Shown: piece after piece, positions 1 through 9,453 of the stretch
How positions within the stretch are numbered: the first letter of the stretch is position 1
Layout: the number at the start of each line of letters is the position of its first letter
Assembly: GCF_902499135.1 (NCBI RefSeq)
Contig: NZ_CABVPR010000002.1
Location: forward strand, 62,001-126,000
Length of the DNA: 64,000 nt
From: Burkholderia dolosa
GTDB lineage: Bacteria; Pseudomonadota; Gammaproteobacteria; Burkholderiales; Burkholderiaceae
Direction: 5' to 3'
The notes under the pieces: generated by a model
The model's input: only the letters and a program-made list of their open reading frames with translations
Told to the model about the DNA's origin: nothing
The model's database searches: none
Made by a program: the position numbers and the translations under genes

Positions 1-1647
1 GTTCGCGACGAAGTAGCGCACGTTCGCACGCGCGAGCGGCTGGCGGCCGCGGATCCGGTCGGCGATCTTCTCCGCGATCATGATCGTCGGCGCGTTCAGA
101 TTGCCGGTCGTGATGATCGGCATGATCGACGCGTCGACGACGCGCAGCCCTTCGAGCCCGTGCACGCGGCCTTCGCCGTCGACCACGGCCATGTCGTCGT
201 AGCCCATCTTGCACGAGCACGACGGATGGAACGCGGTCTCGGCGCGCGCGCGCACGAACGCGTCGAGTTCCTTGTCGCTCTTCAGGTCCGCGCCCGGATT
301 CAGTTCGCGGCCGCGATACCGGTCGAGCGCCGGCTGCCGCATGATCTCGCGCGTCGCGCGAATCGCGTCGCGGAACTCGCGCCAGTCGAGCGCTTCCGCC
401 ATGTAGTTGAACAGGATGCTCGGATGCGCATGCGGATCGCGCGAGCGCAGCTTCACGCGGCCGCGGCTCGGCGAACGCATCGAACCGACGTGCGCCTGGA
501 AGCCGTGCATCTCGATCGCGTTCGAGCCGTTGTAGTTGATCGCGACCGGCAGGAAGTGATACTGGATGTTCGGCCACGGATCGTCGTCGCGCGTCCGGAT
601 GAAGCCGCCGGCCTCGAAGTGGTTGCTCGCGCCGAGGCCCGTGCCGTTCAGCATCCATTCGATGCCGATCTTCGGCTGGTTCCACCACTTGAGCGCCGGA
701 TACAGCGACACGGGCTCCTTGCACTCGTACTGGATGTACATCTCGAGGTGGTCCTGCAGATTCTGGCCGACGCCGGGCAGGTCGAGCACGATCGGAATGT
801 CGAGCTCCTTCAGCCATGCGCCGGGGCCGACGCCCGAGCGCTGCAGCAGTTGCGGCGACGCGATCGCGCCGCTGCATACCAGCACTTCGCGGCGCGCATG
901 CGCGGTCGCGCGCTCGTTGCCGCGCAGATACGTGACGCCCGACGCGCGCTTGCCGTCGAACAGAATGCGATCGGCGAGCGCATGCGTGACGATCTCGAGG
1001 TTCGGCCGTGCCTTCGCCTGGTCGAGATAGCCGCGCGCGGTGCTCGCGCGGCGGCCGCGCGGCGTGACCGTGCGGTCCATCGGGCCGAAGCCTTCCTGCT
1101 GATAGCCGTTCAGATCGTCGGTGCGCGGATAGCCGGCCTGCACGCCGGCCTCGACCATCGCCTCGAACAGCGGATTCACGCCCGGCTTGCTGGTCGTGAC
1201 CGACACGGGGCCGTCGCCGCCGTGGTAGTCGTTCGGGCCGATGTCGCGCGTTTCGGCCTTCTTGAAGTACGGCAGGCAGTCGAGATACGTCCAGTCGTCG
1301 AGCCCCTTGTGCGTCGCCCAGTTGTCGTAGTCGAGCGCGTTGCCGCGGATGTAGCACATCCCGTTGATCAGCGACGAGCCGCCGAGCCCCTTGCCGCGGC
1401 CGCACTCCATCCGGCGGTTGTCCATGTGCGGCTCGGGATCGGTCTCGTATGCCCAGTTGTAGCGGCGCCCCTGCAGCGGATAGGCGAGCGCCGCCGGCAT
1501 CTGCGTGCGGAAGTCGAAGCGGTAGTCGGGCCCGCCCGCCTCGAGCAGCAGCACGGTGACGTCCGGGTCTTCCGTCAGGCGCGTCGCGAGCACGTTGCCC
1601 GCGGAGCCCGCGCCGCAGATGATGTAGTCGTATTCGCGTGTCGTCAC
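1..1647 (-). CDS. betA: Choline dehydrogenase BetA (3' end cut by window edge)
   Basis: FAD-dependent GMC oxidoreductase that oxidises choline to betaine aldehyde at the membrane. The GTG start at 1645-1647 (complement) is chosen because AGGAGA lies a few bases upstream and the FAD dinucleotide-binding motif GAGSAG falls at residues 12-17, as usual for the family. Further GMC signatures ([17 protein letters not shown], and the C-terminal [21 protein letters not shown] region) are intact. 549 codons are visible and family members are about 560 aa, so only a short C-terminal tail is missing. It is last in the betI-betB-betA order on this strand, 18 bp after betB, so an operon under BetI is expected. 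Confidence 0.96.
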   Translation of the reverse strand, partial: MTTREYDYIICGAGSAGNVLATRLTEDPDVTVLLLEAGGPDYRFDFRTQMPAALAYPLQGRRYNWAYETDPEPHMDNRRMECGRGKGLGGSSLINGMCYIRGNALDYDNWATHKGLDDWTYLDCLPYFKKAETRDIGPNDYHGGDGPVSVTTSKPGVNPLFEAMVEAGVQAGYPRTDDLNGYQQEGFGPMDRTVTPRGRRASTARGYLDQAKARPNLEIVTHALADRILFDGKRASGVTYLRGNERATAHARREVLVCSGAIASPQLLQRSGVGPGAWLKELDIPIVLDLPGVGQNLQDHLEMYIQYECKEPVSLYPALKWWNQPKIGIEWMLNGTGLGASNHFEAGGFIRTRDDDPWPNIQYHFLPVAINYNGSNAIEMHGFQAHVGSMRSPSRGRVKLRSRDPHAHPSILFNYMAEALDWREFRDAIRATREIMRQPALDRYRGRELNPGADLKSDKELDAFVRARAETAFHPSCSCKMGYDDMAVVDGEGRVHGLEGLRVVDASIMPIITTGNLNAPTIMIAEKIADRIRGRQPLARANVRYFVAN

Positions 1648-1665
1648 GACGGTTCTCCTTGGTCC

Positions 1666-3135
1666 TTAGAACACCGGGTTGTAGCGGCCGAGCTCGACCT
1701 GCACCGACTTGATCCGAGTGTAGTGCTCGAGCGTCGTGATGCCGTTCTCGCGTCCGACGCCGGATTGCTTGTATCCGCCAACCGGCATCTCGGCCGGCGA
1801 TTCGCCCCACGTGTTGATCCAGCAGATGCCGGCTTCGAGGCGGTGAATCGTCCGGTGCGCGCGCGACAGGTTCTCCGTCACGACGCCGGCCGCGAGCCCG
1901 TAGTGCGTGTCGTTCGCGCGCGCGATCACTTCGTCTTCCGATTCGAATTCGAGGATGCTCATCACCGGCCCGAAGATTTCCTCGCGCACGATCTTCATGT
2001 CGTCGCGGCAGTCGCCGAACACGGTCGGCGCGACGTACTGACCGTTCGCGAAATGACCGTCGGTCACGCGCGTGCCGCCCGCGAGCAGCTTCGCGCCTTC
2101 GGCCTTGCCGCTCTCGATGAAGCCGAGCACCTTGTCGAGCTGCGCGGCCGACACGAGCGGACCGAAGTTGGTATCGGCGTCGGTCGGCTTGCCGATGCGG
2201 ATGCGCTTCACGCGTTCGAGCACGCGCTGCGTGAACGCGTCCTTGATCGAGCGGTGCACGAACACGCGCGTGCCGTTCGTGCAGACCTGCCCGGAGCTGA
2301 AGAAATTGGCGGTCACCGCGATGTCGGCCGCGCGATCGAGGTCCGCATCGTCGAACACGATCAGCGGCGACTTGCCGCCGAGCTCCATCGTCACTTCCTT
2401 CAGCGACGATGCGCCGGCGAGCGACATCACCTTCTTGCCGGTCTCGACGCCGCCGGTGAACGACACCTTCGCGATGTCCGGATGGCCGGTCAGCAGCGCG
2501 CCGACCGAGCCGTCGCCCTGTACGACGTTGAACACGCCGGCCGGCACGCCGGCTTCCGTATAGATTTCCGCGAGCTTGAGCGCGCTGAGCGGCGTGACCT
2601 CGCTCGGCTTGAACACCATCGCGTTGCCGGCCGCGAGCGCGGGCGCCGTCTTCCAGCACGCGATCTGGATCGGGTAGTTCCATGCGCCGATGCCCGCACA
2701 CACGCCGAGCGGTTCGCGGCGCGTGTACACGAACGAATCGGCGCGCAGCGGCACCTGCAGCCCTTCGATCGCGGTCGCGAGTCCCGCGTAGTACTCGATC
2801 ACGTCCGCGCCGGTGACGATGTCGACCGCGAGCGTCTCGGCGATCGGCTTGCCGGTGTCGCGCGTCTCGAGCGCCGCGAGTTCGTCGTTGCGCTCGCGCA
2901 GCAATTCGACCGCTCGGCGCAGGATGCGCGAGCGCTGCATCGCGGTCATCGCGGCCCATTCGCGCTGGCCTTCGCGCGCGGACGCGACCGCGCGGTCGAC
3001 GTCGGCGGCGCTTGCCTGCTGCACCTGCGCGAGCCGCTCGCCGGTGGCCGGATCGAACGTGTCGAAAGTCTTGCCGCTCGTCGCGTCGACGTAACCGCCG
3101 CCGATGTAGAGGCGCTGCAAACCGTATACGGACAT
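1666..3135 (-). CDS. betB: Betaine aldehyde dehydrogenase BetB
   Basis: NAD(P)+-dependent aldehyde dehydrogenase (489 aa) that converts betaine aldehyde to glycine betaine in the cytoplasm. The ALDH fold is complete: the cofactor-binding [12 protein letters not shown] region (about 151-162), general base Glu251 in MELGGKSP and catalytic Cys285 in [11 protein letters not shown]. Length and Cys position match E. coli BetB closely. The ATG start follows a clear AGGAGAT-like ribosome site. It lies between betI (31 bp upstream) and betA (18 bp downstream), so it is probably co-transcribed with both. Confidence 0.97.
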   Translation of the reverse strand: MSVYGLQRLYIGGGYVDATSGKTFDTFDPATGERLAQVQQASAADVDRAVASAREGQREWAAMTAMQRSRILRRAVELLRERNDELAALETRDTGKPIAETLAVDIVTGADVIEYYAGLATAIEGLQVPLRADSFVYTRREPLGVCAGIGAWNYPIQIACWKTAPALAAGNAMVFKPSEVTPLSALKLAEIYTEAGVPAGVFNVVQGDGSVGALLTGHPDIAKVSFTGGVETGKKVMSLAGASSLKEVTMELGGKSPLIVFDDADLDRAADIAVTANFFSSGQVCTNGTRVFVHRSIKDAFTQRVLERVKRIRIGKPTDADTNFGPLVSAAQLDKVLGFIESGKAEGAKLLAGGTRVTDGHFANGQYVAPTVFGDCRDDMKIVREEIFGPVMSILEFESEDEVIARANDTHYGLAAGVVTENLSRAHRTIHRLEAGICWINTWGESPAEMPVGGYKQSGVGRENGITTLEHYTRIKSVQVELGRYNPVF

Positions 3136-3166
3136 GAGGATCTCCTTGAGAGCGACTGCGTGCGCG

Positions 3167-3751
3167 TCAGTTAGACGCGAGCAGCAGGTCGATGTAATCG
3201 TGGGCGAGCTTCAGCGCCGCCCGCGTGTCGATCGGGCCGCCGGCGAGCGCGCCGCGCAGCCACAGGCCGTCGATCAGCGCGGCGAGGCCGCTGGCGGCTT
3301 CTCGCGCCTTCGCGCGCGGCAACGCTTTCGCGAACTCCGCGCACAGATTCGAATGGAGGCGGCGCGTGTTCACGTGCTGCAGCCGCTTGAGCATCGGGTC
3401 GTGCATGCTCTGCGACCAGAACGCGAGCCAGGTTTTCATCACGGGCGCGCTGATCTGCGTGTCGTCGAAGTTCGCGGCGACGATCGCGCGCAGCCGTGCG
3501 CGCGGATCCTTGCGCGCCGCGAGCCGCCGTCGCGTGGTAGCGGCCCACAGATCGCGCAGCACGTGCCGCATCGTCGCTTCGAGCAGGCCGTCCTTGTCGC
3601 CGAAGTAGTGGCTGACGATACCCGTCGAGATATTGGCGCGCTGCGCGACCGATGCGAGCGTCGTGCCGGGCAGGCCCGCTTCGTCGATCGAGCGCAGCGT
3701 CGCGTCGATCAACTGCGCGCGGCGAATCTCCCGCATTCCGACTTTCGGCAT
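3167..3751 (-). CDS. betI: TetR-family choline-responsive repressor BetI
   Basis: A 194-aa TetR-family regulator. The N-terminal helix-turn-helix (about residues 25-55) reads [13 protein letters not shown] followed by [13 protein letters not shown], the typical TetR recognition helix and turn. The C-terminal part matches the BetI ligand domain in length. BetI in E. coli represses the bet genes and is relieved by choline. Here it is the first gene of betI-betB-betA, with a palindromic operator about 50 bp upstream, so autoregulation of the operon is the simplest reading. An alternative ATG start lies a few codons in (MREIRRAQ), but the called start gives the normal family N terminus. Confidence 0.95.
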   Translation of the reverse strand: MPKVGMREIRRAQLIDATLRSIDEAGLPGTTLASVAQRANISTGIVSHYFGDKDGLLEATMRHVLRDLWAATTRRRLAARKDPRARLRAIVAANFDDTQISAPVMKTWLAFWSQSMHDPMLKRLQHVNTRRLHSNLCAEFAKALPRAKAREAASGLAALIDGLWLRGALAGGPIDTRAALKLAHDYIDLLLASN

Positions 3752-4135
3752 CGCGACTTCCTCCGCCCGAGCGGGCCGTTCACGAAAGTCGGCAGCTTAG
3801 CGGTTTTTTATTGAACGTTCAATCAACAAAAAACCGGGGCCGATTCCTGCAATGCGGGGCCGGAACGATCGAGGGTCGTATCGATGGCGGCGTGCGGCGC
3901 GTGCCGGCCCCGATCGCGAGCGATCCGCGCGATGTCGCTGCGCGCGCGTGCCGCTTCGACGGCCGAAGCCCCGACTTTCGTCTTTCCGCCATCGATGTCG
4001 GCCGCGTTCAAACCCGTGTCGCGTTTGAGACATCGGCGCCCCCGCGTCCCGGACTACTCTCGAACAGCACGTTGCGCGCGTGCCGCATCCGCCGGCGCGC
4101 GGCGACGCCATCCAACGAGACATGGAGACAATACG
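3752..4135. other. Divergent bet/fdhA intergenic region
   Basis: This 384-bp gap separates betI (leftward) from fdhA (rightward). It holds the BetI-type palindrome at 3801-3836. The rest should carry the fdhA promoter and leader. GGAGAC 7 bp before the fdhA ATG is its ribosome site. A 62-codon leftward open frame (3823-4011) overlaps the operator and looks like chance coding in high-GC DNA. No RNA gene is evident. Confidence 0.6.
3801..3836. promoter_or_regulatory. BetI-type operator palindrome
   Basis: The core ATTGAACGTTCAAT (3810-3823) is a perfect 14-bp palindrome and closely resembles the known BetI operator of E. coli, which contains a TTGAACGTYCAAT-type sequence. It is framed by a second inverted repeat, CGGTTTTTT (3801-3809) and AAAAAACCG (3828-3836), so the whole 36-bp block is nearly symmetric. 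It sits about 50 bp upstream of betI, where a repressor would block the betIBA promoter. The outer arms could alternatively form a weak hairpin. Binding is inferred, not shown. Confidence 0.8.
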
Positions 4136-5332
4136 ATGAGCAGCAATCGAGGTGTCGTCTATCTTGGGCCGGGCAAGGTCGAGGTGCAGAAGATCGATTA
4201 TCCGAAGATGGTCGACCCGAGCGGCCGCGCGATCGGCCACGGCGTGATTCTGAAGGTGGTCAGCACGAACATCTGCGGCTCGGACCAGCACATGGTGCGC
4301 GGCCGCACGACCGCGCCGGTCGGCCTCGTGCTCGGGCACGAGATCACGGGCGAGGTCGTCGAAGTCGGCCGCGACGTCGAGACGCTGAAGATCGGCGATC
4401 TCGTGTCGGTGCCGTTCAACGTCGCATGCGGCCGCTGCGCGATGTGCAAGGAAACGCATACGGGCGTGTGCCTGAACGTGAACCCGTCGCGCGCCGGCGG
4501 CGCGTACGGCTACGTCGACATGGGCGGCTGGATCGGCGGCCAGGCCGAGTACGTGCTCGTGCCGTACGCGGATTTCAACCTGCTGAAGTTCCCGGACCGC
4601 GATCAGGCGATGGCGAAGATCCGCGATCTGACGTGCCTGTCCGACATTCTGCCGACCGGTTATCACGGCGCGGTCAGCGCCGGTGTGAAGCCGGGCTCGA
4701 CCGTCTACATCGCCGGCGCGGGCCCGGTCGGGATGGCGGCGGCCGCATCGGCGCGTCTGCTCGGCGCGGCCGTGACGATCGTCGGCGACATGAACGCGGA
4801 GCGCCTCGCGCACGCGAAGGCGATGGGCTTCGAGACGGTCGATCTGTCGAAGGACGCGACGCTCGGCGAACAGATCGCGCAGATCCTCGGCAAGCCGGAG
4901 ATCGACTGTGCGGTCGACTGCGTCGGCTTCGAGGCGCACGGCCACGGATCGTCCGGTCACGCGGAGGAAGCGCCCGCGACGGTGCTGAACTCGCTGATGG
5001 AAATCACGCGGCCGGCCGGCGCGATCGGCATTCCGGGCCTGTACGTGACCGACGATCCGGGCGCGAAGGACAAGGCCGCGCAGCACGGCAGCCTGAGCAT
5101 CCGCTTCGGTCTCGGCTGGGCGAAGTCGCATTCGTTCTTCACCGGCCAGACGCCGGTGCTGAAGTACAACCGCAACCTGATGCAGGCGATCCTGTTCGAT
5201 CGTCTGCCGATCGCGAAGATCGTCAACGTGACGGTGATCTCGCTCGACCAGGCGCCGGAAGGCTACAAGAAGTTCGACGGCGGCGCGCCGCGCAAATTCG
5301 TCATCGATCCGCACGGGCTGCTGGCCGCCTGA
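4136..5332 (+). CDS. fdhA: Glutathione-independent formaldehyde dehydrogenase
   Basis: Zinc-dependent medium-chain dehydrogenase (398 aa) with tightly bound NAD. It oxidises formaldehyde to formate without glutathione. Catalytic zinc region NICGSDQHMVRGRT (about 44-57), GHE further on, structural-zinc lobe CGRCAMCKETHTGVC, and the NAD-binding GAGPVGMAAA motif near residue 200. Length matches Pseudomonas putida FdhA (399 aa). The ATG at 4136 is preferred over upstream in-frame codons because it gives the family N terminus and has GGAGAC 7 bp ahead. Betaine demethylation releases formaldehyde, and fdhA belongs to the same gene set in Pseudomonas. Confidence 0.95.
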   Translation: MSSNRGVVYLGPGKVEVQKIDYPKMVDPSGRAIGHGVILKVVSTNICGSDQHMVRGRTTAPVGLVLGHEITGEVVEVGRDVETLKIGDLVSVPFNVACGRCAMCKETHTGVCLNVNPSRAGGAYGYVDMGGWIGGQAEYVLVPYADFNLLKFPDRDQAMAKIRDLTCLSDILPTGYHGAVSAGVKPGSTVYIAGAGPVGMAAAASARLLGAAVTIVGDMNAERLAHAKAMGFETVDLSKDATLGEQIAQILGKPEIDCAVDCVGFEAHGHGSSGHAEEAPATVLNSLMEITRPAGAIGIPGLYVTDDPGAKDKAAQHGSLSIRFGLGWAKSHSFFTGQTPVLKYNRNLMQAILFDRLPIAKIVNVTVISLDQAPEGYKKFDGGAPRKFVIDPHGLLAA

Positions 5333-5355
5333 CGCGTTCGGCGACGCAATCGTCG

Positions 5356-5388
5356 AAGGCCGGAGCGCGAACGCGTTCCGGCCTTTTT
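5356..5388 (+). terminator. Rho-independent terminator of fdhA
   Basis: Stem AAGGCCGGA / TCCGGCCTT (5356-5364 and 5377-5385) with a 12-nt loop, leading into a run of five T. It begins 24 bp after the fdhA stop codon. Confidence 0.85.
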
Positions 5389-5415
5389 GTTTGTTGCGCT
5401 TGCCGATCGCGACCG

Positions 5416-6189
5416 TCAGTGGCCGCGATAGATCTTCGCGAGTTCGGCGTCGCTCGACGCGGCGCGCCGCCCATGGCCGACGTGCGCGCTCACGCGCCGC
5501 ACCGCGCGCGTGTGGCGCGCCTGATCGCGGCCGCCTTTCCAGTCGGCGACGCGCACGCTGCCGGCGCGCGATTTTTCCGGCGCGCGAGCCGTCGGCGCAT
5601 TGCGTGCGCTGACCGCTTCGGCGCGCGCGTTCCGGTCGGCGGTGCGCGCGTTCGCGTCCGGGCCGCCGTTGCGATCGGCTGCCGCTTGCTTCGTGTCGAC
5701 CGCACGAAACGGATAGACGGGCACCGGGACGACCGGCCACGTCGGACCGTCGGCCGCATGCAACTCGCGGCCGGTCGCCGCTGCGTCCGGCGCGTCCGGT
5801 CCGCGGCACACCGGGTCGGCCTTGCAGACGCGATCGGCCGTCACGTAGCCGCCGACCAGCAGCACGAGCGTCAGGATGCTCAACAGCGGTGCGCTGGACG
5901 CACGCGGCCGCCGCAGCGCCGCGTCGCGAACCGCGCGCGCGATGCGCGACGACCATGCGTCGAGCGGATGCACGGGCGGCACGTCGTACGCGTCGTCCGG
6001 TTGCATGCGCGGCGGCTCGAAGCGACGGTTGCGCAGCCCGCATGCGGGGCAGCGCTCGAGCGCGTGGAACGCCGTGAATCCGCACTGCGGACAATGCGTG
6101 CCGGCCGCGCGACGCGCGTCGGCCCGCAACGTGAGAACGCCGCGCAGCGTGTCGCGCATGCGGGCTTTCCGGTTGAGCAGGATTCGCAT
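5416..6189 (-). CDS. Zinc-ribbon single-pass membrane protein, unknown function
   Basis: A 257-aa protein I do not recognise as a named family. Four cysteines form a zinc-ribbon-like pair (CPQCG at 33-37 and CPACG at 47-51). A single hydrophobic segment follows at about residues 101-117, then a long Ala/Arg-rich, probably disordered tail. The ATG at 6187-6189 has GAGGTGA upstream, overlapping the stop of the MocR gene only 7 bp away, so translational coupling is likely. A second Met at residue 11 could also start it. The open frame extends upstream in the sequence, but that part is antisense-like and overlaps the MocR gene. Confidence 0.6.
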   Translation of the reverse strand: MRILLNRKARMRDTLRGVLTLRADARRAAGTHCPQCGFTAFHALERCPACGLRNRRFEPPRMQPDDAYDVPPVHPLDAWSSRIARAVRDAALRRPRASSAPLLSILTLVLLVGGYVTADRVCKADPVCRGPDAPDAAATGRELHAADGPTWPVVPVPVYPFRAVDTKQAAADRNGGPDANARTADRNARAEAVSARNAPTARAPEKSRAGSVRVADWKGGRDQARHTRAVRRVSAHVGHGRRAASSDAELAKIYRGH

Positions 6190-6196
6190 TTTTTCG

Positions 6197-7609
6197 TCAC
6201 CTCGACTGTCGTTGCCGCCCGGCCAGCGTCCCGATGGTGCGCATCGCATGTTCGACGGCCGGCGTCCACGGCCGGCCGTAGTTGAGCCGCACATAGCGGC
6301 GGAATGCGCCGGTCGCGGAAAAGATCGGACCCGGCGCGATGCTGACGCCGTTGTCCATCGCGTCGCCGAACAGATGCATCGCATCGACGTGCGGCGGCAG
6401 TTCGATCCACAGAAAATAGCCGCCGCGCGGCGCGAACACTTCGGTGCCCGGTGGAAAGTACGCGCGCACCGCGGCCAGCATCTGCGCCTGATGCGCGGCG
6501 AGATTGCGGCGCAGCCTGCGCAGAAAGCGGTCGTATGCGCCGTCGCGCAGATAGCTCGAGATCGCGATCTGCGCAGGCACGTCGGCCGACGGCGAGCCGG
6601 TGTCGAGCGCGTGCGCGATCTGCGCGACGTAGCGCCCGGCCGCGACCCAGCCGATCCGGAAGCCGGGTGCGAGACATTTCGAAAACGAACCGCAATGCAG
6701 CACGAGGCCGCTGTCGTCGTACAGCTTCGCCGGCCGTGTCGGCGACGGACCGAAATGCAGTTCCGCATAGACGTCGTCCTCGATCAGCGGCACGCGGTGC
6801 GATGCGAGCAGCGCGATCAGCGCGCGTTTGCGCTCGTCGGACAGCGTCGCGCCGGTCGGATTGTGGAACGACGTCATGAACCAGCACGCGCGCACCGGAT
6901 GCGTGTCGAGCGCGGCGGCGAGCGCGTCGAGGTCGAGCCCCGTGCGCGGGTCGACCGGAATTTCGACGGTCTTCAGATGCAGCTGCTGCACGGCCTGCAG
7001 CACCGCGTGAAACGCCGGACGCTCGATCGCGACGATGTCGCCGGGGCGCGTGAGCGCCTGCAGGCACAGCGTCAGCGCATGCAACGCGCCCGTCGTGATC
7101 ACGATCTCGTCCATCGGCAACGCGGCGCCCGCATTCAGATAGCGCGACGCGATCTGGCGGCGCAGCGCTTCGTGGCCGGGCGGCAGGCCCGACAGCAGCG
7201 CCGCGCGGTCCATGTTGCGCGCGGCCGATGCCACGTTGCGCCACAGGCTGCTCATCGGAAACAGCGAATAGCCGGCGAACGCGGAGCCGAGCGGCACGAT
7301 GTCTTCGCGCGTCAGCGAGTCGAGCAGACGGCGCAGCACGTCGCCGCCGCCGTTTCGCGACGCCGGCGGCTCGCGCGGCGGCGCGTGCACGCGCCCGTCA
7401 TGAAGGTCCGCAACGAAATAACCGGAGCGCGCACGCGCGACGATCAGGCCCTCGCTCTCGAGCGTGTAATACGCGCGAAACACCGTGGAAGGACTGACAT
7501 GGTAGGCGCGGCACGCGGCACGCACGGTCGGGATCCGCGCGCCGGCCGCGAGGTCGCCGCGCCGGATCGCGTCGCCTATCGTCTGGGCCAGCACCGCATA
7601 TCGCTTCAT
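6197..7609 (-). CDS. MocR/PdxR-type regulator (GntR HTH + aminotransferase domain)
   Basis: A 470-aa fusion typical of MocR regulators. An N-terminal GntR winged helix (about 1-70, with IPTVRAACRAYHVSPSTVFR) is joined to a fold-type I aminotransferase domain (about 95-460). The PLP-binding lysine is visible as Lys311 in CGSFSKCLAPGFRIGWV, and the HNPTG motif is at about 249-253. Such proteins sense PLP or amino compounds and act as activators or repressors. The 271-bp gap to the divergent secreted-protein gene at 7881 is a candidate target. The small zinc-ribbon gene follows directly and is probably co-transcribed. The effector cannot be told from sequence. Confidence 0.88.
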   Translation of the reverse strand: MKRYAVLAQTIGDAIRRGDLAAGARIPTVRAACRAYHVSPSTVFRAYYTLESEGLIVARARSGYFVADLHDGRVHAPPREPPASRNGGGDVLRRLLDSLTREDIVPLGSAFAGYSLFPMSSLWRNVASAARNMDRAALLSGLPPGHEALRRQIASRYLNAGAALPMDEIVITTGALHALTLCLQALTRPGDIVAIERPAFHAVLQAVQQLHLKTVEIPVDPRTGLDLDALAAALDTHPVRACWFMTSFHNPTGATLSDERKRALIALLASHRVPLIEDDVYAELHFGPSPTRPAKLYDDSGLVLHCGSFSKCLAPGFRIGWVAAGRYVAQIAHALDTGSPSADVPAQIAISSYLRDGAYDRFLRRLRRNLAAHQAQMLAAVRAYFPPGTEVFAPRGGYFLWIELPPHVDAMHLFGDAMDNGVSIAPGPIFSATGAFRRYVRLNYGRPWTPAVEHAMRTIGTLAGRQRQSR

Positions 7610-7880
7610 GCCTGTCTCCGCGGCCGATCGGGGCTTCGCTGAAAAAAGACTAGCACGGAGCCTGTGCCGTGCGATGTCGTCACGAAACGCTGATCCGCAT
7701 CTTTTTCACGGGTTCTGATCCTTTTCTTTCGTGCGGCGCAGCGGCATCCTTGCGCAAGTTTCGTTCCCGATGTCCGACCGATACCGGGCCACGCCGCCGA
7801 CGGCGGATTCGTGACCCTCCGCGCCCGCCCCGGGCGTTGTCAACGGCGTCCTTGTCTCAACCCCCAAACCATTTTTCAGC

Positions 7881-9293
7881 GTGAATTCGAAGACCCTCGT
7901 CGCGGGCCTGATGGCCGGCCTCGCCCTCAATTTGTCCAACGGCGCCGCCCATGCGGCCTGCATCAACAACCCGCCGGTTCAGTCCAATGCGTCGTTCCCC
8001 GCCGCGCTGACCGGCAAGCTCGTCTATCACAGCTACGTGAAGTACGGCGACGGCACGAGCCAGCTGTTCCTGTACGACTTCTCCGCGCACACGCTCACGC
8101 AGCTGAGCAAGAGCACGTGGCGCATCACCGATCCGATGAACGGCGTGTTCAGCCCGGACGGCAAGTGGCTCGCGTTCATGGGGATCGCGAACGGCGCATG
8201 GAACGTGTTCATGCTGCAGCTCGGCGCCGGCACGCCGCCGGTCAACCTGACGAACAGCAGCGGCGCGACGCGCAACGAGGATCCGAAGTTCAGCACCGAC
8301 GGCAAGTCGCTCGTGTTCAAGCAGAACGGCGACGTGAAGCAGGGCACGCTGTCGTATACGAGCGCCGGCCCGGTCTTCACGTCGGTCGTCAGTCTGACGA
8401 ATGCGCCGGCCGGCGCCGAATACTCGATGCCGTTCCTCGCGCCGGACGCGAGCGCCGTCTACTACGCGACGGGCGCCGGCGCGAACATGGGCCTGATGAA
8501 GCGCACGCTCGCGACCGGCGCGACGGCCGTGTTCGATCATCCGGCCGGACTGCAGACCTATTACCCGACCGTGCGTGCGGACGGCAAGGTGTTCTACGCG
8601 CGCTGGAAGGATGCGGGCCAGGCCGACCAGATCTACGCGAAGACGGCCGATCCGGCGTCGACGCCCGAGTCGCTGCCGATCAACGATTGCATGAGCAACA
8701 ACTCGGATCCGGCGCCGGTGAGCGGCACCAACTATCTGTTCTTCTCGTCGACGACGGCGGGCGGCTATCAGCTGTACGTCGGCGACGTGACGACGGGCCA
8801 GCGCTGGAGCCTGTCGCCGTTCGGCGTGAACGCCGACTCGACGAAGGCGAAGCGTGGCGCGAGCTACTACGGCGGCCCGTCCGCGAAGCAGCAGACGCTG
8901 CTGTCGCAAGGGCGGCCGGCCGCCGCATCGGCGAGCTACAACGCATCGCTGACGGCCGACAAGGCGTTCGACGGCAACACGTCGAGCACGCGCTGGGATT
9001 CGCCGGAAGGCACGGGCGTCGACCCGCAATGGATTTCGGTCGATCTCGGCGCGGTGAAGCAGATCCGCAGCATCGATCTGTACTGGGATGCGGGCGCGCT
9101 CGCGTATCAGATCCAGACGTCGAACGACAACGCGAACTGGACGACGATCTATTCGACGACCAACGGCGCGGCGTACGGGCACGTGACGCTGCAGAACCTG
9201 AACGGCAGCGGCCGCTACGTGCGCATGCTCGGCACGAAGCGCGCGACGCAGTGGGGGTATTCGCTCGACGAAATGCAGGTGTGGGGATCGTAG
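7881..9293 (+). CDS. Secreted TolB-like beta-propeller protein with F5/8 type C domain
   Basis: A 470-aa exported protein. An N-terminal signal peptide ends near AHAAC (about 23-26). The middle part carries repeated PD40/TolB-like blades (for example FSPDGKWLAFM and FSTDGKSLVF). The C-terminal 125 residues form an F5/8 type C (discoidin, carbohydrate-binding) domain with ADKAFDGNTSSTRWDS and ISVDLGAVKQIRSIDLYWD. The start is a GTG at 7881 without a strong ribosome site, so translation may be weak or the start wrong. The domain pairing suggests binding of a surface or plant/host polysaccharide, with no catalytic residues recognisable. The neighbours give no functional hint beyond the divergent MocR regulator. 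Confidence 0.82.
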   Translation: MNSKTLVAGLMAGLALNLSNGAAHAACINNPPVQSNASFPAALTGKLVYHSYVKYGDGTSQLFLYDFSAHTLTQLSKSTWRITDPMNGVFSPDGKWLAFMGIANGAWNVFMLQLGAGTPPVNLTNSSGATRNEDPKFSTDGKSLVFKQNGDVKQGTLSYTSAGPVFTSVVSLTNAPAGAEYSMPFLAPDASAVYYATGAGANMGLMKRTLATGATAVFDHPAGLQTYYPTVRADGKVFYARWKDAGQADQIYAKTADPASTPESLPINDCMSNNSDPAPVSGTNYLFFSSTTAGGYQLYVGDVTTGQRWSLSPFGVNADSTKAKRGASYYGGPSAKQQTLLSQGRPAAASASYNASLTADKAFDGNTSSTRWDSPEGTGVDPQWISVDLGAVKQIRSIDLYWDAGALAYQIQTSNDNANWTTIYSTTNGAAYGHVTLQNLNGSGRYVRMLGTKRATQWGYSLDEMQVWGS

Positions 9294-9453
9294 GCGGCGC
9301 GAAAGAGAAAGCGGCCCGCGGGCCGCGCGCCGTTCGGCCGGCGTGTCGGACGGCGTATCGAATGGCGTGTCCGGCGTCGCGCCCGCGCCCGAACCGCGCA
9401 TGGCCGTGCGCGAGCCTGAGCCACCTGTGCCCGTGCGCCCGGTTCGCCACGCA

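Noticed and set aside
160-3174. A 1004-codon open frame on the + strand
   Set aside because: It lies antisense to betA and betB, is extremely Arg/Ala/His-rich, and has no domain or ribosome site. Such long mirror frames are a by-product of GC-rich codon bias and recur opposite most real genes here.
3823-4011. 62-codon leftward open frame between betI and fdhA
   Set aside because: It overlaps the BetI operator arms, has no clear ribosome site and no recognisable pattern.
9311-9326. GCGGCCCGCGGGCCGC palindrome after the secreted-protein gene, considered as a terminator
   Set aside because: No T-run on the + strand and only a mixed pyrimidine tail on the minus strand; too short and GC-only to separate from chance.
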